From Phyto melanocephala (taxonomy: Eukaryota > Arthropoda > Insecta > Diptera > Rhinophoridae): a stretch of 64,000 nucleotides of DNA. A program made the translations under genes and the position numbers. Below, one piece after another: positions 10,992-22,240 of this stretch (position 1 is its first letter; each line of letters opens with the position of its first letter). The notes beneath the pieces are model-generated. The model did not search any database. It was not told where the DNA came from and saw nothing but the letters and a program-made list of their open reading frames with translations. The DNA lies in assembly GCA_941918925.1 (NCBI GenBank), contig OW799236.1, positions 86,702,213 to 86,766,212 on the forward strand, read 5' to 3'.

Positions 10992-11868
10992 TCTATCTAT
11001 GTATATATATAAAAGTGAAACTCTGTGCGTGTGTGTTAGCTATAGACTCCGAAACTGTAAAACCGATCGGACTCAAACTTTGGCAAGTTGTTGTACACAT
11101 TCCAGAGAGTGTTTATGGGTGAAAAAAAGTGGGCGGGGTCACGCCCATAAAAAATTAGTTATAATTTTTAGCTACTTGCACTTGACCGATTTTTCTGAAA
11201 CTTTGTATACATATTGAGCTATCATGACTAAATATATAATTTTGTGATTAGAAGAGTGGGCGGGGCCACGCCCATAAAAGCTATATTTTTGAAGTACTTG
11301 CACTGGAGCGATTTTTCTGAAACTTTGCACACATAATGAGCTGTCATGACTATATAACTTTGCGATTAAAAAAGTGGGCAGGGCCACGCCCTTAAAAAAA
11401 ATTATAATTTTGAGGTACTTGAACTTGACCGATTTTTCTGAAACTTTGCACACATATTGAGCTGTCATGACTTCAAAATTTCATGATTAGAAAAGTGTGC
11501 AGTGCCACGCCCATAAAAAAAAAGTTATCATTTTCAGCTGATTGAACTTCACCGATTTTCCTGAAACTTTGCACACACATATTGAGATCTCATGATTATA
11601 CAATTTCGTGATTAAAAAAGTGGGCAGGGCCACGCCCTTAAAAAAAATTATAATTTTTAGCTACTTGCACTAGATCAATTTTTCTGAAACTTTGCACACA
11701 CATATTGAGCTGTCATGACTATATAATTTCATGATAAGAAAAGTGGGCAGTGCCTCGCCCATTAAAAAAAGTTATAATTTTTAGCTTTTTGTACTTGATA
11801 TTCAATTAAAATTCAGAATGCATTTTTATTCATTAAAGGGCGTAGCAACGCACGCCGGGCTTTTCTAG
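10992..11868 (+). mobile_element. Non-autonomous Helitron 1
   Basis: It begins TCTATCTATG after an A and ends CTAG before a T, the canonical A|T Helitron insertion. A short hairpin (GGCGT 11839-11843 with ACGCC 11852-11856) lies 12 bp before the end. The 5' segment TGAAACTCTGTGCGTGTGTG followed by TTAGCTATAGACTCCGAAAC is shared with the Helitron at 41912. The interior is a tandem array. It sits inside B2. Confidence 0.88.
11120..11790 (+). repeat. Tandem ~110-120-bp repeats in Helitron 1
   Basis: Six or so units, each with GTGGGCGGGGCCACGCCC (or a variant) and TTTTTCTGAAACTTTGCACA. Unit copies differ by substitutions and small indels. Helitron 2 has about two such units. Confidence 0.85.
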
Positions 11869-11969
11869 TATGAAATATAGGCGAATCTACGATGTGCTCA
11901 CTAAAACATGATGATCAATGATATTTTCAGATTCGGCAAGGTTGAATAGAGAATTCATTCTTGTTAAGG

Positions 11970-14016
11970 TTAAGTATATTACATGTTCTAAGTTTGTTCT
12001 TCTTCTAAAAGCTTCAATAAATAAAAAATAAAAAAACTTAATTTACAATTATTTAAATTTCCGTATAGAATATAGTCACACATTTTGGTAATAAATAGCT
12101 CTTAGGGATGCTAATATAAAAACTCCTGCCGCAAAAACTCCCGGATTAATAATTTTCGAGTTATAATGTGACCATCGTACGCTATTTAGTTAATAGATAC
12201 ATATACAGAATAAAATCCAAGTACTGAACGCTAGGATTTTAAAAAACTGAACACGTTATCCATTTAATAGTTTAAAAATCGATAGTCTGGCAAGGCAGTT
12301 AAATATTTATGGAGAGTTTTTTATTTAGTGAAAATTATGCTGGAAGTAACCTTTAAACCACCGCTTTTTGGAGGAAGTTTTTATTATTTTTTTATGCCTG
12401 CTTCGATTGTTAAACGATCCATATTCGTAAATAGCAAACCTTTCACTAAATAAATGACACTACAGATGACAAATATTCAATAGCATTGCTAGACCGGCGG
12501 TTTGTAAATCACCAAGTGAATAACTTATGATACATATTCTTGATACATATTTTTAAACTAACTATTAAAGTAATTTCAAACTTATTTTCTTTAATTTAAG
12601 GTCCAGAGTAGAGCTAATTAAATTTATAAAGACAATTATCATTTAAGTGTTTAAAAAACTCAGATTTCATTTCTGATTAGGTATATCCCCTTGTAAAGTA
12701 GTGTAACTTTGTCTAAAACTAAAATGCTTTAATAACACTTGAAACCTTTAAACACTATCACATTTGTTTACTGTAGCATCGCTCGCAGTCGACCTTTGTT
12801 ATGAAGATTTTCCCAATTTATCTTCTGCTTATTTTAATGCATTTTGATTATGGTGTACTTTAGACAACCAACAACAATTATTGTTTCTTTTATCGTTTAT
12901 ACGACTTTAAACAAATTTTCTTTTACTTTTTTGTTGTCATCAAAGTTCAATACTTATATTTCTCCCTCCCCTTATCGCCCTGCACGTCTAATAATTTCCA
13001 ATTTTATTTACATAAAATTTCCATACCATCTGCACTTGTTTTCATTTATTTCATTGGTTGATGTGTTACTGACTCCGTATTTTTAGTTTCTATTTTGCGT
13101 TCATATACGCCAGTGTCAAAGTTATTGTTTCAACTTAAATAAAAATTTGTTATGCCCTCCTTATTATCCTTGTTTATCTGAACATAATGCTCTTTGCTGT
13201 GTGCATCCTTGTTTATTGTGTTGTGTTTTATTGTATTTGTTTTCGTTTTCAGCTGTTGTTACCTTTAAGTTTAACTACAGTTAGTCGTGATGCTACACGT
13301 TTTTTCTCTGACTGGGTTTCTTTTAATTTTACGCTTATTGGTTTTTGGCAATCGCCTGTGCAAATACGTTTCAACAGCGATAAGCCGCTTTATGTAGTTG
13401 TTGTCCTCATCGCCTTTATATTGAATCGTATTGATGTATCAAATAAAATTGTTTAAGCAAAAAGAGAAATCGTTAAAAAAAATATACGAAACCATAAACT
13501 AGTGTTAAGTAAAAAGGTTCGAACATATTCTAGATAATCTGGTAAGCGTGCCTTTTTCATAAGCCGACCAAATGGCCGAGAAAAGTTTTGAGAATGAGTT
13601 TTAGTAGAATGATCGTACTTTTACGATACTGGAAGTTATTTCTATTTAAGAAATTTTATTTGTTTTTATTACGGTAAACTGAAATAAATCTAAATATTAA
13701 AGATTGGGAAGTAAATAAAAATATTTTGTATTTGTTTTTTATGCATGCAGTGGTAACCCTTTAAAGGAATTGGGAATATTTTACATGATTAGCGAGTGCT
13801 TGAGGTTTAAACATTTCATTGCACCGGGTATGAAATCGGGTTTTTATTTAAAATTTTTGTAGTAATTTAAAAAATTTAATAATAAAACACACTCTTTTAA
13901 TATTCAAAAATTAAGCTAATCCAAATAGATGTACATTTTTAAATCATAAGTTACTTCGACATTTTTCTGTTCGAAATTTTGACTACCAATCAGTATCATA
14001 CCTTTGCGGATCAGAA
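11970..14016. other. No gene recognised; one 14-bp inverted repeat
   Basis: AT-rich. A 14-bp perfect inverted pair, TTTATTTAGTGAAA at 12320-12333 and its complement at 12441-12454, could bound a small fold-back, but no target duplication was found. Frames at 12844-13086 and 13187-13456 look like chance. Confidence 0.5.
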
Positions 14017-14380
14017 TGGCCCACTCTACGTTTGAACAACGTTGATAAATATTACAAACTTACTCATTTCCGTAGTGAGTGTTTTGTTGTCCAAACTGTG
14101 CGCTTGCTGAAGTGTATTTTTTGCTAAAACTAAACACCCACGCCGATCGTTGTGCGTAAATTCGTACAAAAAGTTCGTAAGACTTTTTTGTTTCTAGTTT
14201 GGGCTATACAAAATTTCAAAGTATACATCGAATTTAACCGAAAAATCATTATTTCTGACGCCGTGTTCTTATATTTCACCATCATGGAATAGGAAAACTA
14301 ACACGTCATTAGGGAGAAGCTAATGGATATAAGAGAGTGAAAATTTGACAATTGGTGCGATTTGGCTCCATTACAGACCA
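14017..14380 (+). pseudogene. Possible mariner transposase N-terminal relic
   Basis: The plus strand reads MAHSTFEQR, two stops, ILQTY, then in the next frame FRSECFVVQTVRLLK and VVRKFVQKV. This order resembles the N-terminal helix-turn-helix region of mariner transposases. It is heavily damaged and no terminal repeats were seen. Confidence 0.42.
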
Positions 14381-14577
14381 AGCTAAATAAGAGCGGTAGG
14401 TGTTGTGAAATATTCCGCTGAGTGGCAATGCTGAGGTGATAAACCTAAACAAGAGCATCAACGTTGTGTAATTAACAGTAATGTTCACTTATGTTTTTTA
14501 ATAAAACTCACTTAATAGAAATAAAATCGCTAGATTAACCTGAAAATAGCTAAAATGGCATTATATATATAAATATT

Positions 14578-15860
14578 TAATCCTTTAAATCCCAGTGGAA
14601 CATAGGGCCGAAACAAATGCTCTCCATTGTATTCTATCAGTAGACATCGTTTTCATTTCACTCCAAGACACACCATGCTCGTTCAGCTCGTTCTCAATTT
14701 GGCGTCTCCAAGTATTCGCAGGTCTACCAGGTCTTCTGGATCCTTGGGGGTTATACTCAACGGACTGTCGAGTTAAATCATCCGCTGGCTTTCTCATTGT
14801 GTGCCCCAGTCAGCTAATTTTACTCAATCGGATACTCATGTTTAAAGGGTCCGGATTGGTTAAGTTCCACAAGTCCTGATTTGATATTGTGGCAGGCCAG
14901 AATATCCTGTGTATACGCCTGAGGCAGCGGTTTACAAAAGCTTGCATACAACTCATTTCCCGAATCGAAATATTCCAGGTTTCACAGCCATACCGAAGCA
15001 CAGATTTCACGTTGCTATTAAAAACTTTAAGTTTGGTTTGATTTGAGATATTTTGCGATCTCCAGAATTTATTAAGCGTGCCAAATGCTTGTTTCGCCTT
15101 ACACAGTCTATTCTGTATATGTTCTTTGCTGCCCCTGCTTTTTGAAATTATACTCCCCAGATAGCAAAAGTTTTCAACATCGTCAATGTGTTGGCCCGAA
15201 AGGTTAAGGTTCGTATTGCATGAGGAATTAATGCGCATTGATTTAGTTTTGTCGATATTAATTTGCAAGCCCGCTTTGGCAGCATGTGTAGCAAAGGCTT
15301 GAATCTTGGATTGCATGCTAGAGAAGTGGTGGGATAGAAGACAGATGTCATCTGCATAATCAATATCATCTAACCTATCATGAAGGCCCCAGGAAATACC
15401 ATGATCCATTTCCATACAATGGTTCATAACTACGTCAAGTACTATGTTAAACAGTAGTGGAGACAGAACACAACCTTGACGAACTGCTACGTTTACTTTA
15501 ATGGGTTTGCTTGCTGAACCCTCATGCAGTATGGAGCACAATGCGTTGTTGTATAGCTCCTTAATGTGATTGATTAACTTTCCGGGAACTCCTTTGCAGC
15601 TTAGACCTTCCCATATTGCATAAGTTGTAATGTGTCGAACGCACGTTTGAAGTCAACAAACGCTAAGTACAGAGGTGAGCGCCATTCAACCGACTGTTCC
15701 ACAATTACCCTCAAGCTGTTGATATGATCAATACATGATTTGTTTGGCCTAAAGCCCGCTTGTTCTCGTCGTAGCTGTGGTTCAATAATGGATGAGATGC
15801 GGTTGTGCAGGATGTGGGCTATGGTTTTGTTTACGAAAATGGCATTACTTTTTAACAATT
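14578..15860 (-). pseudogene. 5'-truncated LINE, reverse transcriptase and C-terminus
   Basis: On the minus strand the order is: VNKTIAHILHNRISSI (fingers), AGFRPNKSCIDHI, FVDFKRAFDTL (motif A with Asp), a frameshift near 15605, QGCVLSPLLFNIVLD (motif B), IDYADDICLLS (motif C, YADD), KTKSM, YLGSIISKS, ETWNISIREMSCMQAFVNR, then LGHTMRKPADDLTRQ, PGRPANTWRRQIENE and FVSALCST. A TGA stop near 14810 replaces a likely Trp codon, after which the frame continues to 14585. There is no endonuclease domain: the copy is cut at its 5' end near 15860, as usual for LINEs. Clade not determined. The 3' end meets a TA-rich run. Confidence 0.9.
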
Positions 15861-17160
15861 ACAAAAGAAAAAAAAGCAACAGTTGTACTGCAGCCAACTT
15901 CCATATCTAACGCCTTGTCAAAATTGGATTTTGCAATTGCCAAGCGTGCCGCCGCCGTATTTCAGTTTGTTTCATATAAAATGTATGAACATGTGAATTT
16001 TTGACAGCCAAAAAAAGCTCTTGTTTTGGCTTGGCTGTTCTTGTTAGCTTGTCGTTGAAGGACGATTTAAGTAAATAATCCAGAAACAATCCACACTTTC
16101 AAGGCTAATTTACAAAGAACACGATATTATTTGACGGATTTAAACTGCCGTGGTTACATTTAGCTTTGTGTTTGAGGAAACTTAACAGTTTCTTTTTTGT
16201 GAAATTGCCTGGCAAAAAAACCTTATACGGTATACGGTGAAGTTTTTTCCGATTCTCTCTATCGTACATACACATATGTTCGAACAAAACCATTTTCCAT
16301 TGGCAGGCTGCAAGAAATTGTAAAGTGATGAATCCATTAAGTTTCTGTCAAAAATAAATGTAATTACATATTATGAAGAATTTAATGTTTAATTTAAATT
16401 TGAAATAAAAATTATTAAAACAATCTCAGGTGTATATTCTTAACAACAACATGAAGAAGACACACTTGCATAAAAGAACATTCAGACAGACAGTTAGACA
16501 CATGTCTAACGGCATAATGTACAATGAACAATTTTAATATGCGTAAATAATACTTAGAGCTGTAACGTACAAGGTACGAGTAATATAATATTAGCAAAAG
16601 TACACAAACATATACCGAACAGACAACAGCAGAAACACAACTACAGATAGCAATAACAACATATACATCCATACATACATACGTACTTACATCTATTGAT
16701 ATAGAAATTTTTAAAAGTTCAGTTTGAGTATGCATCATGTTGTAATAAAATTATGAATTTTATAGACAACAAGGACACAAAAAAGCACACACAATAAAAA
16801 AGGTAAATAATAATGAAACAAAAGAAGCGTTGAAAGGAATTTATTAAAAATTCAAGTACCACTGTGTTGACAACACACAAAATAGCAAAACCAACAACAA
16901 CAACAACATCAGTGAAAACAATGATAAGAACCGTTACAAAAACAAGTACATATAAAAGAAAGAGCAAATGTAATGAGATCTAATTTTTAAACGTAAAAAT
17001 GAATGTGTATGCATGTGTGTGTGTGTGGGTCTGTTTTGTATATGTGCAAGAACATCAAGTGAAATGATGATTTTGATGTCAACAATGGTTAAAAATGGTA
17101 TCTTTAGGTATATGTACATACATATGTACATATGTCCTACATATACAGTATGTTTAGAAA
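15861..17160. other. No gene recognised; simple repeats
   Basis: AT-rich with short CA, ACAT and AAC microsatellites (about 16660-16690, 16885-16910, 17005-17030). The minus-strand frames here (16415-17131) are translations of simple repeat and have no family features. Confidence 0.6.
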
Positions 17161-17164
17161 TTTC

Positions 17165-17882
17165 CTGATAACAATCAAATTAAAATAAGTCAAAGGCCTC
17201 ATATGCAAATTGTGAACATCTAAAGATAATATGGATACCAAGCCATGACGGGCTGATCGGAAACGAGAAAGCCGATAAATTATCCAAAATGGGAGCTCTT
17301 TCGAGTACTATAACTTTGAAAAATGCTGAACCCTGTAAACGATTCAAGGACGAACTTAAAGGTTGGGCGATGGAGGAACATGTCAGAAAATGGCAAAGCC
17401 CTGATGTCGGTAAAGTGACAAACATACTATTTATGGAGTGACCCAAATCTTGGGAAATCAAAGGAGATTCTGAGACTGAGTAGACCAATACTTAGGAGAC
17501 TAACCAGTGTAATAACAGGTCATACGGAGTTAAGACCCGATCTAGCTCGCATAAAATTGTCTGAGGAAACGATATGTAGAGCATGCGAGGAAGAGGATGA
17601 GACTTTGGTACACTACCTTTGTCATTATCCTGCGTTTGGGCGTATTAGACGCGAAAATTTTACAGTGGATACTATGCCGTACTTGGAATACCTGGGGAAC
17701 TCGAACTGGATATCAATAAGAAACTACTTGAACTAGTCTGTTATTTATGTGAAATTAAGATTATTGTTTTTGTTTTGAGAACTCCGTTTTCCATATGGAG
17801 CGCACAACATGCCAACTGGGCATAAGTGTATACTTGTCATGGGTTTGGGCTTTTAGTGCACCTCCTTTTCAACCTAACCTAA
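17165..17882 (+). pseudogene. LINE ORF2 C-terminus (RNase H and Cys/His knuckle) with 3' UTR
   Basis: The plus strand reads EHLKIIWIPSHDGLIGNEK followed by ADKLSKMG, the end of an RNase H domain. After a frameshift near 17430 come LRLSRPILRRLTSVITGH and CRACEEEDETLVHYLCHY (C-x2-C...H-x4-C knuckle), ending YLN* at 17737. The 3' UTR contains GGAGCGCACAACATG and finishes in AACCTAACCTAA. This fits RNase H-bearing LINEs (I/R1/Loa-like). The last 85 bp match the tail of the SINE at 19207-19414. 5'-truncated and dead. Confidence 0.87.
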
Positions 17883-18243
17883 ATCAATGGTTCATCAGTT
17901 TGATTTTTTATAAATTATACGTATTTCGTTACCTTTACTCGATGCAGGGCGATATAATAGCTTAATAACTACATCGTTTGCAGAAAAAGTTTTTACAAAT
18001 ATTTGTTTTTTTGTTTTTGTTTTGCAATGATATTGCACACTAAATACAAACACTAAATACGTCACAACGTAAGATTCTCAAATTTTCAGGAGAGGAAAAA
18101 CACTGTTGATAGTGCACAAGCAATGCAGTTAACAAAAAAGCAGCGGAATTTTCCCAGTCGAAGAGCTAGTGATGAGCAAGAAATATTTAGTGAAGTTAGA
18201 GATGTGTATTGAAAATCAATTTGTTGAACAAGTCAATTTTTTC

Positions 18244-18358
18244 TTTTTAATCTAACGCCAAATTAAAGATGTTAAAAAAGATGCAAAACAATTTATATTA
18301 GGGGGGAAGGATCCGAGATATCATATTTGACATCTCTAATTTGACGTTAGATTAAAAT
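18244..18358. mobile_element. Small MITE with ~32-bp inverted repeats
   Basis: TTTAATCTAACGCCAAATTA at the left and the inverted counterpart near 18325-18357 match with few differences, leaving a ~50-bp loop. No clear target duplication, so the superfamily is open. Confidence 0.68.
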
Positions 18359-18599
18359 GTCACCCAGGGCAAAAATGAAGCCATAGTCAAGCCATGAAGA
18401 ACGATATGAGATGAGATCAGACTTTAAATGGCTGCGCTAAATATAAAAAACAAAAGGTGCTGTATTTAGGGGCGTGGCAAAAAAACAATTTTACCTGTTT
18501 TAGAAATTTCGTTGACATATCTTTCAGTCTAGGGGGTGATTGACACAACTTTTTTTTCGACTCGCTTTAATGTATATACTCGGAGTCCTTTTAGAATTA

Positions 18600-18975
18600 G
18601 TTAAGTCCTTTTTTCCGTATGTGCGTGTTGAAATCAACTTCTTGACGGCCAAAAGTACACTTCAAACTCTTATGTGATATTTATTTATCGGGTATACTTT
18701 TGAAAATATTGCCATTAAAAATCAGTTATGTGGTTATATATCGTGCTGTGATATGAGTGTAAGAACAGATTGCGTCTGTTTTTTACCCAAAAAAAGTCAG
18801 ATCTTGCAGCTTCTATGGAATTTATTGCAATGTTTGTTACGTATATATACAAAATTCAACATTTACAGAAAATTTTAGTTCAATGGGACATTACCGAAAA
18901 AGATATCGGCGAAAAAAATTTTGGAAAAAATATCAATAAAAAGTTCAGATTATCGTTTAACTAAAACAAAAGCTA
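18600..18975 (+). mobile_element. HINE fragment similar to B3
   Basis: GTTGAAATCAACTT, TTCTATGGAATTTATTGCAA and later phrases follow the same order as 22760-23120 in B3. Both ends are missing. Confidence 0.65.
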
Positions 18976-19206
18976 GTGGCCACTAATAAATATTTTTTAG
19001 CTAGTATTGCAGCAACTATGTTACCAATGGCAGCTGTAATGTTGTCTTTCATGGTTAGAATTATGGTTAGTTTTTTCGTAAATTTGAATTCAAGTATACT
19101 CAAATTAGCCTCTCAGTAAACTCATGGCGTGCCGAATTATTAAGTCCACATGGGACATTCGATAATAATCGCACGGTACTTTGTTTCATTAAGTAACACA
19201 ATTCCA

Positions 19207-19414
19207 CGGTCCCCCGGTGGACTAGTCAGTAGTGTGCTGGTCTGCTAGTTTGAGAGTTGAGGGTTTTATTTCCGCCTCTGGACTGGTCTGCTTCTCTTTC
19301 TCTTCTATTCTCTTTTTGTTCTATTTATATGGAGCGCACAACATGCTAATTGGGCATAAGTGTATTCCTGTCGTGAGTTTGGGCTTTTAGTACCCCTCCT
19401 GTTCAAGCTAACCT
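19207..19414 (+). mobile_element. tRNA-derived SINE, copy 2, with LINE-like tail
   Basis: The head (GGTGGACTAGTCAGTAGTG) and linker (TCTGCTTCTCTTTCT) match the SINE at 9032. From 19330 on it matches the 3' end of the LINE at 17797-17881: GGAGCGCACAACATG, GGGCATAAGTGTAT, TTTGGGCTTTTAGT, then CTAACCT; I count about 10 differences in 85. The flanks AACACAATTCCA (19195-19206) and AACAAAATTCCA (19415-19426) are a 12-bp target duplication with one mismatch. The B box is worn. Confidence 0.88.
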
Positions 19415-19808
19415 AACAAAATTCCAATTGTTTACAATGGTTACGAATTGAGATATAGCGATCTAGATTGCAACTGAACGATATAGCAACATTATCTTTA
19501 TGTTCTTTACCGCTCACAACATACCAATTTACATCTGAATCCTTGACGTAGAAAATTCAATGTTTATTAATACGCAAATGTACAAATGTACAAGCTGATT
19601 TTATAAACGGAGGCTTTTAACTGATCCCTTCTGTGTTTTTCGTTGCTCAAGTTTATGTTGTTATTTCGAATCCCCAGTGGGATTGCGTACCCCTCCTGTT
19701 CAACCTAACCTAACCTAACCTAACCTAACAAAATACCAATTGTTCACAATGGTTACGAATTGAGATATCGCGATCTAGATTGAAACTAAACGATACAGCA
19801 ATAATATT
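19391..19808 (+). repeat. Local duplication of SINE tail and flank
   Basis: 19391-19497 (TACCCCTCCTGTTCAA, CTAACCTAAC, then AATGGTTACGAATTGAGATA) recurs at about 19689-19808. The second copy carries about five CCTAA units instead of two. The 191-bp repeat R191 lies exactly between the two halves. Confidence 0.8.
19498..19688 (+). repeat. R191 repeat, copy 1
   Basis: A 191-bp sequence starting TTATGTTCTTTACCGCTCAC and ending CCCCAGTGGGATTGCGT. It matches 21717-21907 in the same orientation with only a handful of differences. Not identified: it could be a solo LTR or a SINE body. Confidence 0.85.
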
Positions 19809-21716
19809 CTGCTCAATATATATTGTTCGTATTAGGGTTGTTAGATGCTATGAGTGGCTTCAGTCTAACGAAGATGCTGACGATTACGCAGGATTGTGCG
19901 ATTAGGATTGTCGGCAATTTGAAAGAGTTTTATAGTTCAAAAGATAACGCCTGCAGTGGCGTGGGACTTAGTGAACGAAGGAATCCCGATTAGTACCATT
20001 CCCCAGAGGTTGGTTAGGAATTAGAACATCTGTGGAACTGTGACCAAATAGCTTAAGTCGAGATAGGAAAATTTTCAGGTTTCCTTATCAATAAATCACG
20101 ATCTTCAAGATGCCATGTAAAATGCTTTATGGGATGTTATATATAAAATGATTAAGGTGTAATAATTATTTTTTTAACTAATTATTTTTGTAAATTCAAA
20201 TAAAAGTTTTTTATAAAGTCTTGACAGCGCATAATTTATTTATTATTCTCTATTATTATTAGTTTCCATTAATCCTGGTTCTGTTACAAGTTTTAGAATA
20301 GAAGATATCACAACAAAATGATCAATTTTAATTAAATTCTTTCTGGATTAATGGTTGGTTTTTCTCGTCTTCTGAAATGTTTGAAAAGTCAAAATAAGTT
20401 CTTTTGTCAAAAGACCGCAGATATGTAAACAACACACTAAACTTTATCTGTTGCTGCCTAGAACTTTTAAAACATTAAATCATAAAAATTGTTTTTTATT
20501 TAACCGAAGACTCTCTGTGCCTACTGTGCCTAGTTAAATATTGTAACATAAATAAGAATAAGAAAGTACTACTTTTATGACAATGGAAAATGATTTTGTG
20601 CATAATTTATTCGACTGCTTATTATGAAACGAACCTTTTTACAAAATTACCTTCTCGTAGAGAAACACACGCGTACATCAACACGCACACATACACACTT
20701 ATTTGCCAAATTTATTCATGTATATGCCACTTACCCATACACTTGCAAAAGAAGCTTGCTACTCATTTGGTGAATGGGAAGCAGAAGGACATTTATACAT
20801 TGAAATGGTAAAATGACACACTTGTGACATTATTGTAACCTTTTTTTCTTCTTTCGCATTTAAACTTGTAAATAATTTTATACATTTCGCCATCACTCTA
20901 CTGAGCATGATGTCTTTGCAGTTTTTACAATTAAATATGATTCCCGGTATAAACTTAAGTACTTGTCAAATGTCTACACCCCATGATTGTAATGCTGGTT
21001 TTTCTTCTCTATGAAAGTGATGGAAAAGAGCTTATTGTGTAATGAAAATAAGTTACACGAACTGATGAAAGCTTGATAATATTTGAACAAGTGTTTCACT
21101 TGAAATTTTATTTTTCGATTTTAGAAGGCGAAATGAGGCCTTGTCAACTGATCCTAGTATGTTTTCATATCTATTGGACTGGTGTACGCAAAGAAAACAT
21201 TGTCAGTTATGAATACCAGAAATGTTGCCCATCGTATAGTTTAGTTCTGATAAAATAATTGTATGGTTGCATCTAAAAAATTTCGTTTTAAATTAGAAGT
21301 ATGTAGTCAGCATTAGGAAATTATGATTCTTGCAATAGGAATTTCTTAACTACAAAAGAAAAAATCAATTAAAGGATTGAATCATTTAATTGACATAAAT
21401 TAAATTGTCTGCCACCACAACAACAAAAAAATTGTTAAGAGAAAAACATCCGCATTTAGAACACAGGGTCTGTATGAGTCACTAGAAATCCCTTTTAATA
21501 TATTAAATCTCCGATATACCAAGAGTTAAGCCTATTTCGAATTACCGAAATCTCGTAATAATATAGCCAAGTTAATTTTAACAAATAACGACTGCAATCT
21601 ATTCCTTCTCTGTCTCGCCATTGTCAAAAGCAATGAAATGAAATTTTCACAAAATCTTATTTCAAAAATATATTTAATTTTTACGACTTAAAATGAACAG
21701 GTTGATATTGAAATTA
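19809..21716. other. No gene recognised
   Basis: AT-rich. The less AT-rich stretch near 19850-20050 has no clear reading frame. The frames at 20590-20811 and 21073-21258 look like chance. Confidence 0.5.
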
Positions 21717-21907
21717 TTATGTTCTTTACCGCTCACAACATACCAATTTACATCTGAGTCCTTGACGTAGAAAATTCAATGTTTATTAATACGCAAATGT
21801 ACAAATGTACAAGTTAATATTATAAACGGAGGCTTTTAACTGATCCCTGCTGTGTTTTTCTTTGCTCAAGTTTATGTTCTTATTTCGAATCCCCAGTGGG
21901 ATTGCGT
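21717..21907 (+). repeat. R191 repeat, copy 2
   Basis: Same start and end as copy 1. The flanking sequences are unrelated, so the shared part defines the element's limits. Confidence 0.85.
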
Positions 21908-22240
21908 TTGTCTCTGTTTTTGTCATTATGTGTTTGAGTGTGTGCATGGGAGTGTGAAGTGAGTACGCGTGTTTTTTTCTTTTGATTTGACGGAAATATC
22001 TTAGAAAATTTTGTCGCCCATAAACGAGTATCTGTCGTTAGTACTTAGACATTATATTTGCCAATTTATTTAGTTACAATTGCATATTTAAGTAGCTTGA
22101 ACTTATTTGCTGAAATAATATTAAAAAATATATTTTTGTTTTGTTTTTTTTACACAGGCCTTAAATACACACATTTTGCTGGCCTGAAACTAAAGGCCAT
22201 TTTTCTTATGTTATTAATAGCGTTAAACATGAACCTGTAC

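Larger units (their letters stand above)
9361..11965 (+). mobile_element. HINE family B copy 2 (B2), interrupted twice
   Basis: 5' ACCTTCACC...AAGGGTATATA, then GACCCCATAAAGT and a short GTCTGTCTG run. The body repeats the phrase aagatggcgtctgaaat in ~130-bp steps as in B1. The 3' end is a degenerate hairpin (ATTCGGCAAGGTTGAAT) with TTCTTGTT. It is interrupted by a MITE (10414-10930) and a Helitron (10992-11868). Confidence 0.78.

Noticed and set aside
14595..14879. 94-codon plus-strand frame
   Set aside because: It is the antisense shadow of the LINE C-terminal domain (RRPGRPANTWRR).
19700..19735. CCTAA array as an interstitial telomere
   Set aside because: The units continue a LINE/SINE 3' tail also seen at 17870 and 19405, and flies lack TTAGG telomeres; a retroelement tail is the simpler reading.
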